A stretch of DNA of 64,000 bases from Macrosoma leucophasiata (GCA_036365455.1 JAWQUS010000004.1:8563501-8627500), one strand, 5' to 3'. Positions 43,836-54,169 are shown, counted from the first letter of the stretch. The notes: generated by a model from the sequence alone, not told the origin. Numbers and translations are program-made.

Positions 43836-44525
43836 GGTATTTCTTCTTTTATGTACATACGTAGTCCAGTCACATTTTTATTACATTTATAGATGTTTCG
43901 ATGCTAAATAGTGCGGCTACACCTATATCTAGCCGTTTAAAAGAAGGTGTTCCTGATATCCGTCTACTAAATCTAGATGTAACAGACAGTTTTATGCACA
44001 GAATAGATAAAAAATTCCGTGGTTTTATGGCTTATACCACTACTAGGTTTAACGTTTATTGACGTCCGTGCAATAGAGACCAAATTAAGCGTTTGTATGG
44101 AATTTTGGCGGAGTGTCCGCGGTGTGGTATGAGTCTCACACTACACCCGTCGTTTGTTCCGCTAGACGGCGGGAGCCCAGGAAGCGTTTCCCCGCGTAAA
44201 AAAAATACCAAGCGCTTCCGGAATCTAATTCTATTATTCATGAGAATTTTTGTTGTAATGCGCGTAAAAAATTCACAAACAGACAAAATTTTTAGAAAAA
44301 CAAAAAAAAAAACATTTACTGGCCCTGTAAATCCCTCTTCATTTTTTTCCTTCAATATTTCCATTGTACATACGAAGTCCAGTTACAGTTTTATTATAAT
44401 AAATATGTTTGTATAGACGTTACGATGCTACTACGCTAATACCCAAAGTGCGGCTACACCTAGTTCTATCTGGCTAAAACTAGGTGGTACCAGTAGCCGT
44501 TAAATAAATATAGATGTAACAGAAT
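43836..44525 (+). repeat. pair of diverged direct repeats
   Basis: About 160-190 bp at 43836-43992 recurs at 44340-44525. Shared marks in order are GTACATACG.AGTCCAGT, GATGCTA, GTGCGGCTACACCTA, TAGCCGTT and TAGATGTAACAGA. Between them 44055-44215 is GC-richer and unassigned. It may be one element with long terminal direct repeats, or two copies of one repeat. Confidence 0.55.
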
Positions 44526-44529
44526 TGTT

Positions 44530-44810
44530 TATTGCTAATACCACGTTAAACCAAGGGCTACCGGCATCTAGTTTTAACTCGCTTCATAGTAATTTACCAA
44601 AATATGGCAGATATTAGTTTTTTTTTTAATCTAGTAATGCGCAGCTGCTCTGTACCACCTGCTGGTACTTAACCCTCATGGGTTAGTTGTCAAGCAGAGT
44701 AGTCGATGATTGTAGCGTATTAATCTGATCAAATTAATGGTGGCGATTATAGCATATCCCCCTTTTGGGGTAGCTTTGGTCCAGCAGTGGACATCTCTCA
44801 GCTGATGACT
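44530..44810. other. no clear feature
   Basis: Contains the short dispersed motif GGTCCAGCAGTGGACATCTC at about 44770. Confidence 0.35.
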
Positions 44811-44813
44811 TAG

Positions 44814-44867
44814 TTAACAAAAATATGTAACACGGAATAAGTATTCCGAGTTATACATTTTTGTTAA
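44814..44867. repeat. 26-bp near-perfect palindrome
   Basis: Arms 44814-44839 and 44842-44867 pair with a few mismatches and a 2-base loop, just 3' of CPR-7. Confidence 0.75.
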
Positions 44868-44976
44868 TACAATAAAGTAAACAACGGACAATTAACAAAA
44901 AAGGTATGTCATTTATTTCACTTACGAAAAATCTACTATAAATTAATACTTGGTAGGGTAATAATGACTAGGTAAC

Positions 44977-46583
44977 TCAATGGTGGATAAGGGGAGCGGA
45001 GTAGGTCAGAGGGGCGGCATGAACTAGAGGGGCAGCGTGGACGACAGGGGCGGCATGAACAACAGGAGCGGCATGAACAACAGGGGCGGCATGGACAACT
45101 GGAGCGCCCACCTTAGCGACGACGGGGCCAACAGCCTCCACGGCGCCGAGGGGTTCCCTGTGCACGACAGCGTTGAAACCATTGTGAGGGTCAGCGGTAT
45201 ATTCCACGGTGCGCTTGGTGCCATCGGGGTCAACTACGGAGTAAGATCCCTGGACGACATCACCATCGCGGGTCTCGTGTTGGGCCTTGGAGTCTCCGGT
45301 GAGACCATCCTGAACATCGTAGGCGAAACTGTATTGTGGGTGAGGGTCGTATTCTTCAACAGGGGCGACAGCAGCGACTTTAGCTACTGGAGCGGCGGCG
45401 TAGGCAACCGGGGCGGCGTGGACCACGGGGCCAGCGGCGTAGGTGAGCCGTGCCGGGTGAGCCGTGTAGGCCACAGGGGACACCACACCAGCTTGCGCCG
45501 CAGCAATGGCGCACACCAGTACAACCAGCTGGAATAAATATGAATGACTTATTAGGGAAAGGAGATGTTGCAAAAATGTAGTAGGCCATGTATTGTACAC
45601 AATATCATTAACAGGCAAAATAAATATAAAAACGTTTTTACTGCATATTTTCACTTATTTAGCTTTGTTTGCAGTTACAAAACATTATTTGCAGTTAGAA
45701 TTGCAACTCAAAACAAACATGGCGAATATGGCGGGCAATGTCATTTTGACAAATTCCACTAATAATCGATACTAATCGATTTCCAATTTAAAGAAATTAA
45801 TCGGAACTTCTTTAAAAAGATCGATTCGATACATCGTTTTTTTGTTAATATGCGATGCACTAGTAAAATACAGCATTCGTTTTGTTTTATTGAAATAGGT
45901 ACTATCCCAAGCGTAAGCTGTATCGCCGCCATGTTGAACAAGGTTGAAAATGATAAAATCGTTTGAATTAAATGTAATTGTAAAGAAAGATATAAAAACA
46001 CTGTTTATAAAATCTGAATTAAATTAAGAAATGTTTTTTTATTCTATTACAATTTTTGACTTTCCTATTCCAAAATACAATTGTTAGTTTTTTTGTTACC
46101 GACCCATATTGTTATTCGATCCATTAAATCATTAATATTGTCAGTATATCGTAACGTTACTTCACGCCTGTAATTCCCGAAGGGGTAGGCAGAGGTAAAT
46201 GCATGCATTCAAGCATACATGCAAACACCCACGATTCGCCGGTTACGTTTATGGCCCATGTAACAGCCTTCCCGGGTCGGTGGCTAGCCTGTTGCCATCT
46301 CCGGGTGCATTACCAAACTCCGAGGTACTGGGAAACTTTCAGAAAATGGAAAAAGCCCAATAGAACCAGAGGTAAAGGATTTTAAACCGTTATCTCTGAT
46401 AGCCCCCGACCCGGGAATTGAACCCAGGACCTCCAGCGTAATAGTAGTGACCTGCTACCACTAGGCTACTGAGGCAGTTAATTGTCAGTATTGTTAAGAG
46501 AAAGTACTAATTTATTAGTATTTAAAGCTTTGTTAACCTTATTGTCTACCTAGTCCAGGTTTTCAGCCTACCTTAAAAGCCAT
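44977..46583 (-). CDS. CPR-7, RR-2 cuticular protein (187 aa)
   Basis: Secreted chitin-binding cuticle protein. Exon 1 MAFK 46572-46583 (donor at 46570-46571); exon 2 44977-45528 after TTATTCCAG. Signal peptide [19 protein letters not shown] longer ATG frame reading through the acceptor is intronic and not used. RR-2 at about residues 70-131: [40 protein letters not shown]. Five 6-residue units VVHAAP follow at 148-177 (18-bp DNA repeat, 45010-45099). Ends LIHH. Poly(A) signal on minus at 44912-44917. The ~1-kb intron contains the best SINE A copy. Confidence 0.95.
45010..45099 (-). repeat. 18-bp coding tandem repeat in CPR-7
   Basis: Five units encode [12 protein letters not shown]. Units are nearly identical in DNA. 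Confidence 0.85.
46151..46480 (-). mobile_element. SINE A, most complete copy
   Basis: About 330 bp, used as the reference for SINE A. On minus it begins with tRNA-like GCCTCAGTAGCCTAGTGGTA (A box) and GGGTTCAATTCCCGGGTCGG (B box), continues with TCCATTTTCTGAAAGTTTCC and CGAATCGTGGGTGTTTGCAT, and ends CTACCCCTTCGGGAATTACA + GGCGTGAAGTAACG. About a dozen pieces of the family occur in the window. It lies in the CPR-7 intron. Confidence 0.8.
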
Positions 46584-46631
46584 TTTGTAAAATTGGATGT
46601 TGACTTCACTATGAGGAGACCTCAATTTGAA

Positions 46632-46664
46632 TGTGCCGAAATAGCATCCGACGAACTTTTTATA
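46632..46664 (-). promoter_or_regulatory. CPR-7 core promoter
   Basis: TATAAAA on minus at 46658-46664 and initiator-like ACATTC with the likely start A at 46632, spacing 32. Confidence 0.7.
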
Positions 46665-46669
46665 CGCCT

Positions 46670-46965
46670 GACATATGCCCCAGGCGTTGCATTATACCAT
46701 TGCGCCGGTGTATTCGATGTTAACCGAATGATTTTGAAAGTTATTAAATGAGGTACTCGTTTTATAAAAATATTAACCTTCCAAAATGTTTTGGATTATA
46801 CTACAAGAGCAAGTGGCATATGATTGATCTGACTTGATTGTACTGAGTATAAAGATCACTTGCATCTTAATGGCTTTCTTGGGGCGAGATGTCCTTGCGG
46901 CTTACGGTTACCTTAAAATGTACTATATTGTGATGCAAATATTTCTCTTTTGCAATATTAACTCA
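46670..46965. other. no recognised feature
   Basis: Upstream flank of CPR-7. Nothing assigned. Confidence 0.4.
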
Positions 46966-46967
46966 AT

Positions 46968-47163
46968 ATAATAATGGCAACCCTTGAAACGCCCCACTGC
47001 TCGGCACAAGTCTCTCCCCTTTTTGGGAGGAGGCCTGGAGCTTACTCCACCACGCTTCTGCAATGCGGATTGGTGGAGATAAGGGTTAGTGGCCGCGTTG
47101 TCGGATGTTTTATTTACCGACAAGGTTTAACGATTGCTATCTATCGATAGCAACCGGGACCGA
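46968..47163 (-). mobile_element. 5S-derived SINE, headless copy
   Basis: On minus it matches the body of 20808-21165 (CGACAAGGTTTAACGATTGC as complement context, GGAGTAAGCTCCAGGCCTCC, GCAGTGGGGCGTTTCAAGGG). The 5S-like head is absent. Confidence 0.7.
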
Positions 47164-47425
47164 CGGCAACATTACCTTATCTACTTGCCGCTAAATGACA
47201 GTGTTCATTACTATCGTATTCCAGTCAGGTGGTAATGTACGGCCCTATAATTTCCGGCACAGAGGCTGAACATCTTCGGCCTCAGGAATGGTCACGCATA
47301 CTGCATTTTGATATTGCACTTTTACCTCTGGTCTTTGTGTGGGTGTTTATAGGCTGCTGTCATCACTTAACATCCATGTTTGCAACAGCTGCATGCTTAT
47401 TTGCCTTCATTACATAAAAAAAGTC
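47158..47425 (-). repeat. family B copy
   Basis: Minus copy directly joined to the headless SINE; runs from CTACTTGCCGCTAAATGACA to AACAGCTGCATGCTTATTTG. Confidence 0.7.
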
Positions 47426-47860
47426 TTTTTAGGGTTCCTTACCTAAAAAGTAAAAATGGGATCCTATTACTAAGCCTCCGCTGTCTGTTTGTCTGTAACT
47501 CACGCAACTCATGAACCGTGAGAGCTGGAAAGCTGAAATTTCCAAAAATATAATGTATTTTGTCGCCGCTATAACAACAAATACTAAAAATTAAAAAAGG
47601 AAAAATATTAGAGGTCCACATACAATAAACGCCTTCTTTTCGTATTTTTGCTCAATATCAAAATAACGGGGCGCTTCCATACAACAAACGTAACTTTTGA
47701 GCAATTTTTTACTCTATATTAATATAAAGGTAGAAACTTGAATACATTGGCGACACAACGCAGCTTCATGCTTGAATATAACGAACGTGTTTTTTTTTTT
47801 AAGATGATGGTACGGAACCCTTCATGTGCGAGTCTGACTCGCAGTTGACCGCTTTTTTAC
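47426..47860 (+). repeat. dispersed repeat E
   Basis: Begins TAGGGTTCCTTACCTAAAAA, includes CTGTCTGTTTGTCTGTAACT and GAACCGTGAGAGCTGGAAAG, and ends ACGGAACCCTTCATGTGCGA + GTCTGACTCGCAGTTGACCG. Common layout of a lepidopteran dispersed repeat. Non-coding. Confidence 0.5.
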
Positions 47861-47867
47861 CACAGAT

Positions 47868-48480
47868 CAAAATGCAAATGCGTTGCCACTCCTGAGATCT
47901 AAGTTGTGTGTCTCTGATATCTCTGCGATATTATTACGGGCCATACATTACACCACACACACCTGGTGTACACCCATGCTCACCCATTACAGCAATCTAC
48001 AAATAAATACTGGTAACTCGTATTGACGCAATATACCTATCGTACCTATTTACATTTAAATACGAAAAATAAAATTATTAAAAAATGCACGTGTCCGTCC
48101 ATCTTCTTGTCATTGAGTGAGTGTCATTGTATCAAAGTAAAGGGTAGGTAAGATGTTTATATTTTTGTGGCGTGAAAATTGCATTTAGTAGTTAGTACTG
48201 CTTAGAAGGTACCTAATGTAAGGTTACATTATTTCTCTCTTGAAAGATAAACACTTGATTGTATGTAACATAGCTACACTGAGAAATAGTCATAGAATAA
48301 ATTGTAGGTAGGTACCTAGAGGTCTTGACGCTGCAGTGTTCACGATGGTAACACGTAATATTATACTTTTTATATATTATGGCCCTATGATTTCAGACAT
48401 CTTTGGTTTTTATATAGAAGTCTATATGCTACAGTATCTACTTACCATCAATGTGTGTGCTAGTTTGCCATTGTAAAAAA
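47868..48480. repeat. two family B fragments and unassigned DNA
   Basis: 47868-47960 is a plus fragment (ATGCAAATGCGTTGCCACTC). 48335-48480 is a strongly diverged minus fragment. The stretch between shows nothing. Confidence 0.45.
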
Positions 48481-48561
48481 TGTTATGTTACAGAACTAAA
48501 TGCTGTCTGTATTCCTGAAAGCGTAGCAAATGGTACAATTTGCTACTTACAAGCTACGCTT

Positions 48562-48980
48562 TTAGGCTGCCTGTCCATTGACGGAGCCGAGCGAGCGAGC
48601 AAATATTAACCAATAGGATTGCATAAAATCTCCGCTGAGCTCCGGTGGACATGGATTTGCGAGGTGGTTTTAAAAATCATACTTTTTCGGAACGGAGCGT
48701 GCGATGCGAGGCGGCGGAGCGGACTGACGGAGTGGGGCTGAACCACGCCACCATAGACTACACGCCACGCTGAACGTACAAGTTCGTCCACCGCACCGCC
48801 CTCCGCTATGGGTACGCTAACTAGTCGCGTACAGTTCGCAAGTTCGCTCCGCATACTCGCTGGCTCCGCACCGCTGTCTCGTTCCGTGTCAATGGACAGA
48901 CAAAGTCCGCAAGGCCACCCCGCAATACTCCCTCGCTCATCTCAGCCGCATTACTCCGCGTCAATGGACAGGTAGCCTAA
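48562..48980. mobile_element. GC-rich TIR element (MITE-like), 419 bp
   Basis: TTAGGCTGCCTGTCCATTGA at 48562-48581 and TCAATGGACAGGTAGCCTAA at 48961-48980 are inverted repeats with one mismatch. GTCAATGGACAGACAAAGTC recurs inside at about 48888. GC-rich relative to its flanks and without a believable ORF. Target duplication not clear. Confidence 0.75.
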
Positions 48981-49107
48981 GAGTCCCAGGTGCCAACTTT
49001 ATTGACATTCACTGAAAACATTATCTGAGTGCAAGGGTGCTACTGAAAATGTCCTTATGTGAAAAAGTCCCAAGTTTTATAGAAACTTCTTGAGTTTTTA
49101 TTTTGAT

Positions 49108-49150
49108 TGACTCCCCGACCCGGGTACTGAACTAAGGACTTAAGAGAAGG
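49108..49150 (-). mobile_element. SINE A head fragment at LINE boundary
   Basis: CTCCCCGACCCGGGTACTGA + ACTAAGGACT corresponds to the SINE A B-box region on minus. The LINE at 49160-51850 starts just after it, so the LINE may have inserted in an older SINE. Confidence 0.4.
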
Positions 49151-49159
49151 ATCATAGCG

Positions 49160-51850
49160 GGCAAATAATGACTTTTGCCACTGCTAATAGTAAAAATATA
49201 ACACAAAAAACATACAGACAAATAACTTCTGCTAAATTAAACTATTTTAATGACATGTTAACTAAAGAGTTATATTCCCAAAAGTTTGATTTAAATAGTG
49301 CAAATAATTGTTATGAGCAAATTTTTAAGGTACTTAATACACAATTTAATAAAACATTTAAAATTAAAACTAAATCTACCAAATATAAATTTAGTTTCTG
49401 TGATTGGGCTACAACTGGCATTCGTAAAAGTAGGGAGAGATTATTCGAATTATATGGCCTTAAGAATTGTATGCAAAATGAAAAACTTAATAAATATATT
49501 GCTACATATTCAAAAATTTACAAAAATTTGTGTCAAAAGGCAAAGTCTATATATTTGAGTAGGAAAATAATAAATGCAGACGATAAGATGAAGGCTACGT
49601 GGAAAGTAATAAATAGTGAAGCAGGCAAAAATAAACGGAGTGATGGTCGCGTGATTTTGGAGACATCTCAGGGTACTGTGAGTTCGAATCCTGACATTGC
49701 GCAGCACTTTGTAGAATATTTTGCTAAGATTCCCTTTGAAATTACAAAACCCTTAAACTCATCCTCTTTATTATCCATTGATATTCTGAAAAATAACGTA
49801 GAAGCTTGTACTATTCAATTTAGGTTTAAACATGTTAGCCCACAGTCTGTAAGATCAGCTTTTCATCAAATTAAAATAAAAGCTACCGAAGATATTTATG
49901 GCATGTCTGTTATGGTGTGTAAGTCGATTATAGATACCTTAGCTCCTTACTTAGCATCAATTTTTAACTTATGTATTGATCAGGGAGTCTTTCCAGATTT
50001 ATTAAAGTTTAGTAAAGTTATACCGCTATTTAAATCAGGTGACAATAAAAACCCTAATAATTATAGACCGGTATCTATTCTGCCCGTTCTCAGTAAAGTG
50101 TTCGAAAAACTGATGCTTACTCAATTGCTGCAACATTTCAATACAAATAACATCTTACACGAACAGCAATTTGGTTTTACAAAAGGACGTTGTACAACCG
50201 ATGCCGGTGTTGCTTTATTAAAACATATTTTTGAAGCTTGGGAGGATTCACAAGATGCTATAGGTATATTTTGCGACCTTTCAAAGGCGTTTGACTGCGT
50301 GGACCACAATACATTAATTGGCAAACTTGATCATTATGGACTTGAAAATAAAGCTCTTCAACTTGTTCAATCATACCTTAAGGATCGGGAACAAGTAGTT
50401 CAAGTGAATGGAGTAAAATCTCAAGGTGCAAAGACAGGAATGGGTGTCCCACAGGGCTCAATATTAGGACCATTTCTGTTTTTAGTCTACGTTAATGATT
50501 TACTTCATTTGATGCCTAATAGTATGCCCAAAACAATTTTATTTGCAGACGATACTTCAATAGTTTTTAAAATGAACAGACGGAATCCAGATTACGATAC
50601 TGTAAATAAGGTCATAGGAGAAGTACATAAATGGTTTACTGTCAATAATCTTGCACTGAATAGTAAAAAAACCAAATGTATCCGTTTTACCCTCCCTAAT
50701 GTAAAAAGTAAAGAAGGAGACATTTTTATAAACAATGACAAAATTCAATTTGTTGATGACGCTACCTTCTTGGGAATAACGCTTGACTCGAAGTTACAAT
50801 GGGGACCACATATTAGGCAGTTAGCGAAACGTCTGAGTGCCGCAGCTTATGCTGTTCGAAAAATTAGGCAATTAACTGATATAGACACTGCAAGACTTGT
50901 TTATTTTAGCTATTTTCACAGTGTCATGTCCTATGGTATTTTATTGTGGGGTCGAGCGGCTGACATACAATCAATTTTTGTATTACAAAAGAGGGCCATT
51001 AGAGCAATGTATAACTTACGTAGTCGTGATTCTTTGAAAGAACTATTTAAAGAAATAAATATAATGACAGTCCCTTGCCATTACATCTATGAAAATATAC
51101 TTTTCGCGAGGAAAAATCTACATCTGTTTGATAAAATCTCCGATAGGCATAGTTATAATACGAGGAATAAGAACAAGTTGTCTCTGCCAAGTTTTCGACT
51201 GACGAAAACTAATACATCTTTCCTAAAATATAGTGTAGAATTTTATAACAAGATCCCAGCCGGGATTGCTGAACTCACCGATGGTAAATTCAAAGCATTA
51301 ATTAAACGCACTCTATGTAAAAAGGCTTACTATAAACTCGAAGACTATCTCAAGGATAGAAATGTTTGGCTAAATGCTGATCTAGCTCCACAAAGGTGTT
51401 AAATGTAATAATCAAAGTGTAATGTTGATATTATATTGTTAATTTTAAGCTTGTTTAAATTATGGAAAATTGTAAAAATATGCCTAAGAGATATTTTTAA
51501 AAGAGCCGACTGAGTTTTTTCCGGCAAGTTTTTCTCAGATCATATTGGCCTTTGGAACTTTGCCGGTGAATGACAAAGAATGACTCTTTTTCTTTTCTTT
51601 TTACTCTTTGTTATCAGTTTGTAAAGGGGAAAAGAGACATTTTACTGATATACTTTTTACATTAGTTTATGACATTTAGTTTTATCTTAGTGATATTCTT
51701 GACTTTACATATATTTTTTATCTTGTTTGACATGTATATCAATTGTTATTCGCTTTAATTTATTTTGTTTGTTTTTGACGTGTCATAAGAGGTGCCTGTC
51801 ACCCTAAATGAATAAATGAGTTTCTGATTCTGATTCTGATTCTGAAGCAG
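49160..51850 (+). mobile_element. CR1-like LINE, 5'-truncated
   Basis: The RT frame is open throughout, followed by a ~440-bp 3' UTR and a (TGATTC)n tail (51826-51845). No endonuclease or ORF1 precedes it, so the copy is truncated at the 5' side. The open frame and clean tail point to a young insertion. It lies directly upstream of the COX5B-like gene on the same strand. Confidence 0.85.
49168..51402 (+). CDS. LINE reverse transcriptase (744 codons, N-truncated)
   Basis: Retrotransposon ORF2 part. RT motifs in order: NYRPVSILPVLSKVFEKL (about residue 295), QFGFTKGRCT, IFCDLSKAFDCVDH (first catalytic Asp), GVPQGSILGPFLFLVYVNDL, and LFADDTSIVF (catalytic Asp pair, about residue 465). The C-terminal HSYNTRNKNKL and SVEFYNKIPAGI blocks are typical of CR1-group elements of arthropods. 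The apurinic endonuclease that should precede the RT is missing. No stop or frameshift. The ATG given is only the first in the open frame, not a natural start. A deleted piece of the same family is at 29175-29335. Confidence 0.88.
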   Translation: MTFATANSKNITQKTYRQITSAKLNYFNDMLTKELYSQKFDLNSANNCYEQIFKVLNTQFNKTFKIKTKSTKYKFSFCDWATTGIRKSRERLFELYGLKNCMQNEKLNKYIATYSKIYKNLCQKAKSIYLSRKIINADDKMKATWKVINSEAGKNKRSDGRVILETSQGTVSSNPDIAQHFVEYFAKIPFEITKPLNSSSLLSIDILKNNVEACTIQFRFKHVSPQSVRSAFHQIKIKATEDIYGMSVMVCKSIIDTLAPYLASIFNLCIDQGVFPDLLKFSKVIPLFKSGDNKNPNNYRPVSILPVLSKVFEKLMLTQLLQHFNTNNILHEQQFGFTKGRCTTDAGVALLKHIFEAWEDSQDAIGIFCDLSKAFDCVDHNTLIGKLDHYGLENKALQLVQSYLKDREQVVQVNGVKSQGAKTGMGVPQGSILGPFLFLVYVNDLLHLMPNSMPKTILFADDTSIVFKMNRRNPDYDTVNKVIGEVHKWFTVNNLALNSKKTKCIRFTLPNVKSKEGDIFINNDKIQFVDDATFLGITLDSKLQWGPHIRQLAKRLSAAAYAVRKIRQLTDIDTARLVYFSYFHSVMSYGILLWGRAADIQSIFVLQKRAIRAMYNLRSRDSLKELFKEINIMTVPCHYIYENILFARKNLHLFDKISDRHSYNTRNKNKLSLPSFRLTKTNTSFLKYSVEFYNKIPAGIAELTDGKFKALIKRTLCKKAYYKLEDYLKDRNVWLNADLAPQRC

Positions 51851-52045
51851 TAGTGAAGAAAACTTGTTGATTTCATAAAAAAATAAGCATATTAAAATTT
51901 TACTGTAATTCTTTATCCCTGTGAAGATCCTCACAATATGTCAATTGCTCTTTCATGGTCTCTTTGAAGTTGTTAACGTGTTTTATACGTGTATCACGTT
52001 TCTAAGAATACATAAATTGGCTTTAATTCAAAAAAATATTTTTCA
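51850..52045. other. 5' flank / 5' UTR intron of COX5B-like gene
   Basis: AT-rich. Ends with a good acceptor (ATATTTTTCAG at 52036-52046). The matching 5' UTR exon is not identified and may be upstream of the LINE. Confidence 0.4.
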
Positions 52046-52049
52046 GACG

Positions 52050-53483
52050 ATGTGGTCTATACGGGCATTGCCACGAGTCATCAAGAGGGCGAGATTGTAT
52101 GGAACCATGCACGATCCTTTGGAACACGTCACCGGTATCGAGAAGCGAGAACTGCTGGCACACCTGGCCGGTGATTGCGATCCATTTCGCATATTGTGTA
52201 TTAAAAGAGGTTAGACTGTAAGCGTTCTATTTAAAACAGTTAATAACCCGGTTTCAATTCGGAGTGCCAAAACAGTCTTCACTCGTGGAATTAAATAAAG
52301 CTTTCGTAGCTCTAGCTTGTAGCGTGCCTGACAACCGTATTTGCCTGCCAATCCGGCGCCAGTTGTTTCTGTATAAGGCAAAATTCCGTTTATACGAAAA
52401 AACCTGTCGTGAAAACATTCAACTCTTTTGAACTGTAGGCGCTTATAAAGTAAAATGTAATCTTGGTAGTAAATAAACAAAATCTGTATAATCTAAGTAA
52501 AAAATATTAAATTTCATCGATTTATTTGAAACTTACTATACATACTTACTCACTTAATTATAAATAACGAAACATTTCTTCAGTTTTCTTTTAATATTAA
52601 ATCCCTAGAGGTGAAAAAGAAGGATGTTGGCGATGAAAGTTTTTAGATTAAGAATTTCGTTTCAGTTGCAGGCAATAAAAAGTAAATATGATTTATTTTA
52701 TATGAGATCCAAACTAGTCACTTGAAACAATTTTGCTTTTATAATGTCGTAGGCGTTGTATAGCAACGACCCCGCGACGTCTTGTGCCTTATTCTTCTTA
52801 TGCTATAATATAATATTTAGCTTTATTGTGTGATACACGACCGCTACGTTGTAGTCCCGGCTTCGATCCCCGACTTGGGTGTAGGTTCGTGGTCATGATT
52901 TTTTTCTATTAAACATGATGACAATGGCATCCCCGGAGTTTGATAATCTTAGTTAGTCTCGCAACCTATTCAACTCTAAAAGCATATCTGACAAATCGTG
53001 GGTACTAATTTCATGTCTCTCATCATTTCCCGAGAGGGGAGGTAGAGATAAATGCACAGGTACACTCAAGCAAACATGCTTGCAAACACTTACAATACAC
53101 CAATATAGTTTTGTCCACTGTGAAAGGTGAGCTAAGGGACATTTCCGAAGTCTGGTGAATCTGGGCATAAAAGCAAATTTGAAGTTTGCCACTGAGAAGC
53201 TACCGAAACATGAAATAATATCTTGATCATGGCAGTAAGTAGTGGCCTGGTACTACTAGACTACTAAGGCAGTTAGATAGATATAAATAAGAATATCTTT
53301 TTCACAGGTCCAGGCACCCGGGAACGGCCAAACCTGATGCCGAGTGCGTTCGACAAACGACTGATGGGATGCATCTGCATTCCAGAGACCAACCACATAG
53401 AGTACATGTGGTTGCACCAGGGCGAGCCCAAGCGCTGCGGCTGCGGCTACTGGTTTGAATTATGCCCCGTTGCTCCCCTGTGA
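52050..53483 (+). CDS. COX5B: COX5B-like cytochrome c oxidase subunit (111 aa)
   Basis: COX5B is the zinc-binding, matrix-side subunit of mitochondrial complex IV. Exon A from ATG 52050 to 52209, exon B 53308-53483, phase-1 intron splitting Gly54 (donor GTTAGA, acceptor TTTTTCACAG). The start has an arginine-rich presequence (MWSIRALPRVIKRARLYG). Then come HVTGIEKRELLAHLAG, FxILxIKRGPGTRERPNLMPSAFDKR, GCIC and MWLHQGEPKRCGCGYWFEL. Zinc ligands would be Cys75, 77, 97 and 99. The last pair is C-x-C, whereas bovine COX5B has C-x-x-C. Several usually acidic positions after GCIC are changed (IPETNHIEY), so this is a diverged paralogue. Drosophila has a second copy, COX5BL; a matching role here is inference. 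ATTAAA at 53507. Intron holds a decayed SINE A. Confidence 0.85.
52800..52910 (+). repeat. tRNA-like SINE fragment in COX5B-like intron
   Basis: GTAGTCCCGGCTTCGATCCC carries a B box. The A-box side is poor. Fragment only. Confidence 0.35.
53020..53276 (-). mobile_element. SINE A, decayed copy
   Basis: Minus: tRNA-like head GCCTTAGTAGTCTAGTAGTA, body with GTGGCAAACTTCAAATTTGC, and end CTACCTCCCCTCTCGGGAAA. Many changes. Inside the COX5B-like intron. Confidence 0.6.
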
Positions 53484-53547
53484 TATGTTATTTTGATTGT
53501 AATTTAATTAAAAATAATAATGAAAGAGTTAATTTCTTTTCTCAGTA

Positions 53548-54030
53548 GTCTTTACTGGTGGGAGAGCTCCAGTGTCAAAGCTTGTGAGCGTTATAACCGC
53601 TGCATTACCTACCTACTATTAGCGTTCAGCGCTATCGTGTTCCAGTCATGTGGTAATGTACGACCCTGTAATGTCTGTAGGTAGAAGTATAAACGTAAAC
53701 ACTTAGACCTCAGAAACCTCAAACACTTCGAATTTAGACCAGATGCCTGTTTGTCACTTGATTACATTTAAAAAGTCAGAAATTAATGGTAAAAATCCAC
53801 TGTCCTGTGTCTACTGGTGTATAATGGTGGTAGAGCTCAAGTGACGGAGCTCTATTCCGGTCATGTATGGCACTGTAATTTCCGGCACAGAGGGATAACA
53901 CCTTAGGCCTCAGAAGTGGTAACGCATCTGCATTTTGACCTTGGTCTTTGTGTAGGTGTCTATAGGCTGCAGTCATCACTTAACATCAATTTGAACTGCA
54001 TGCTTGTTTGCCATTTCCATAACACAAAAA
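53548..54030 (-). repeat. two family B copies in series
   Basis: 53548-53770 (GGGAGAGCTCCAGTGTCAAA onward) and 53818-54030 (TAATGGTGGTAGAGCTCAAG to TTGAACTGCATGCTTGTTTG), both minus. The second lacks the segment with the CACGATAGTG inverted repeat. Confidence 0.75.
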
Positions 54031-54127
54031 AAAGTCCTACGGTTACACTGTAGTCGAATATTCTATTATACTTAGCAAGTTGTCTACGCGCATCTCTGCC
54101 TATAGATTGGGACAATCATCACGAATC

Positions 54128-54168
54128 TATAGGGCACGACTCCCAATCATTGGGAGTCATGCCCTATA
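54128..54168. repeat. 20-bp palindrome
   Basis: TATAGGGCACGACTCCCAAT and its complement with one mismatch, separated by about 2 bases. Confidence 0.8.
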
Positions 54169-54169
54169 C

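Noticed and set aside
45529..45654. N-terminal extension of CPR-7 (MKICSKN start)
   Set aside because: It reads through the intron and acceptor. The promoter and four-codon exon at 46572-46664 fit the family.
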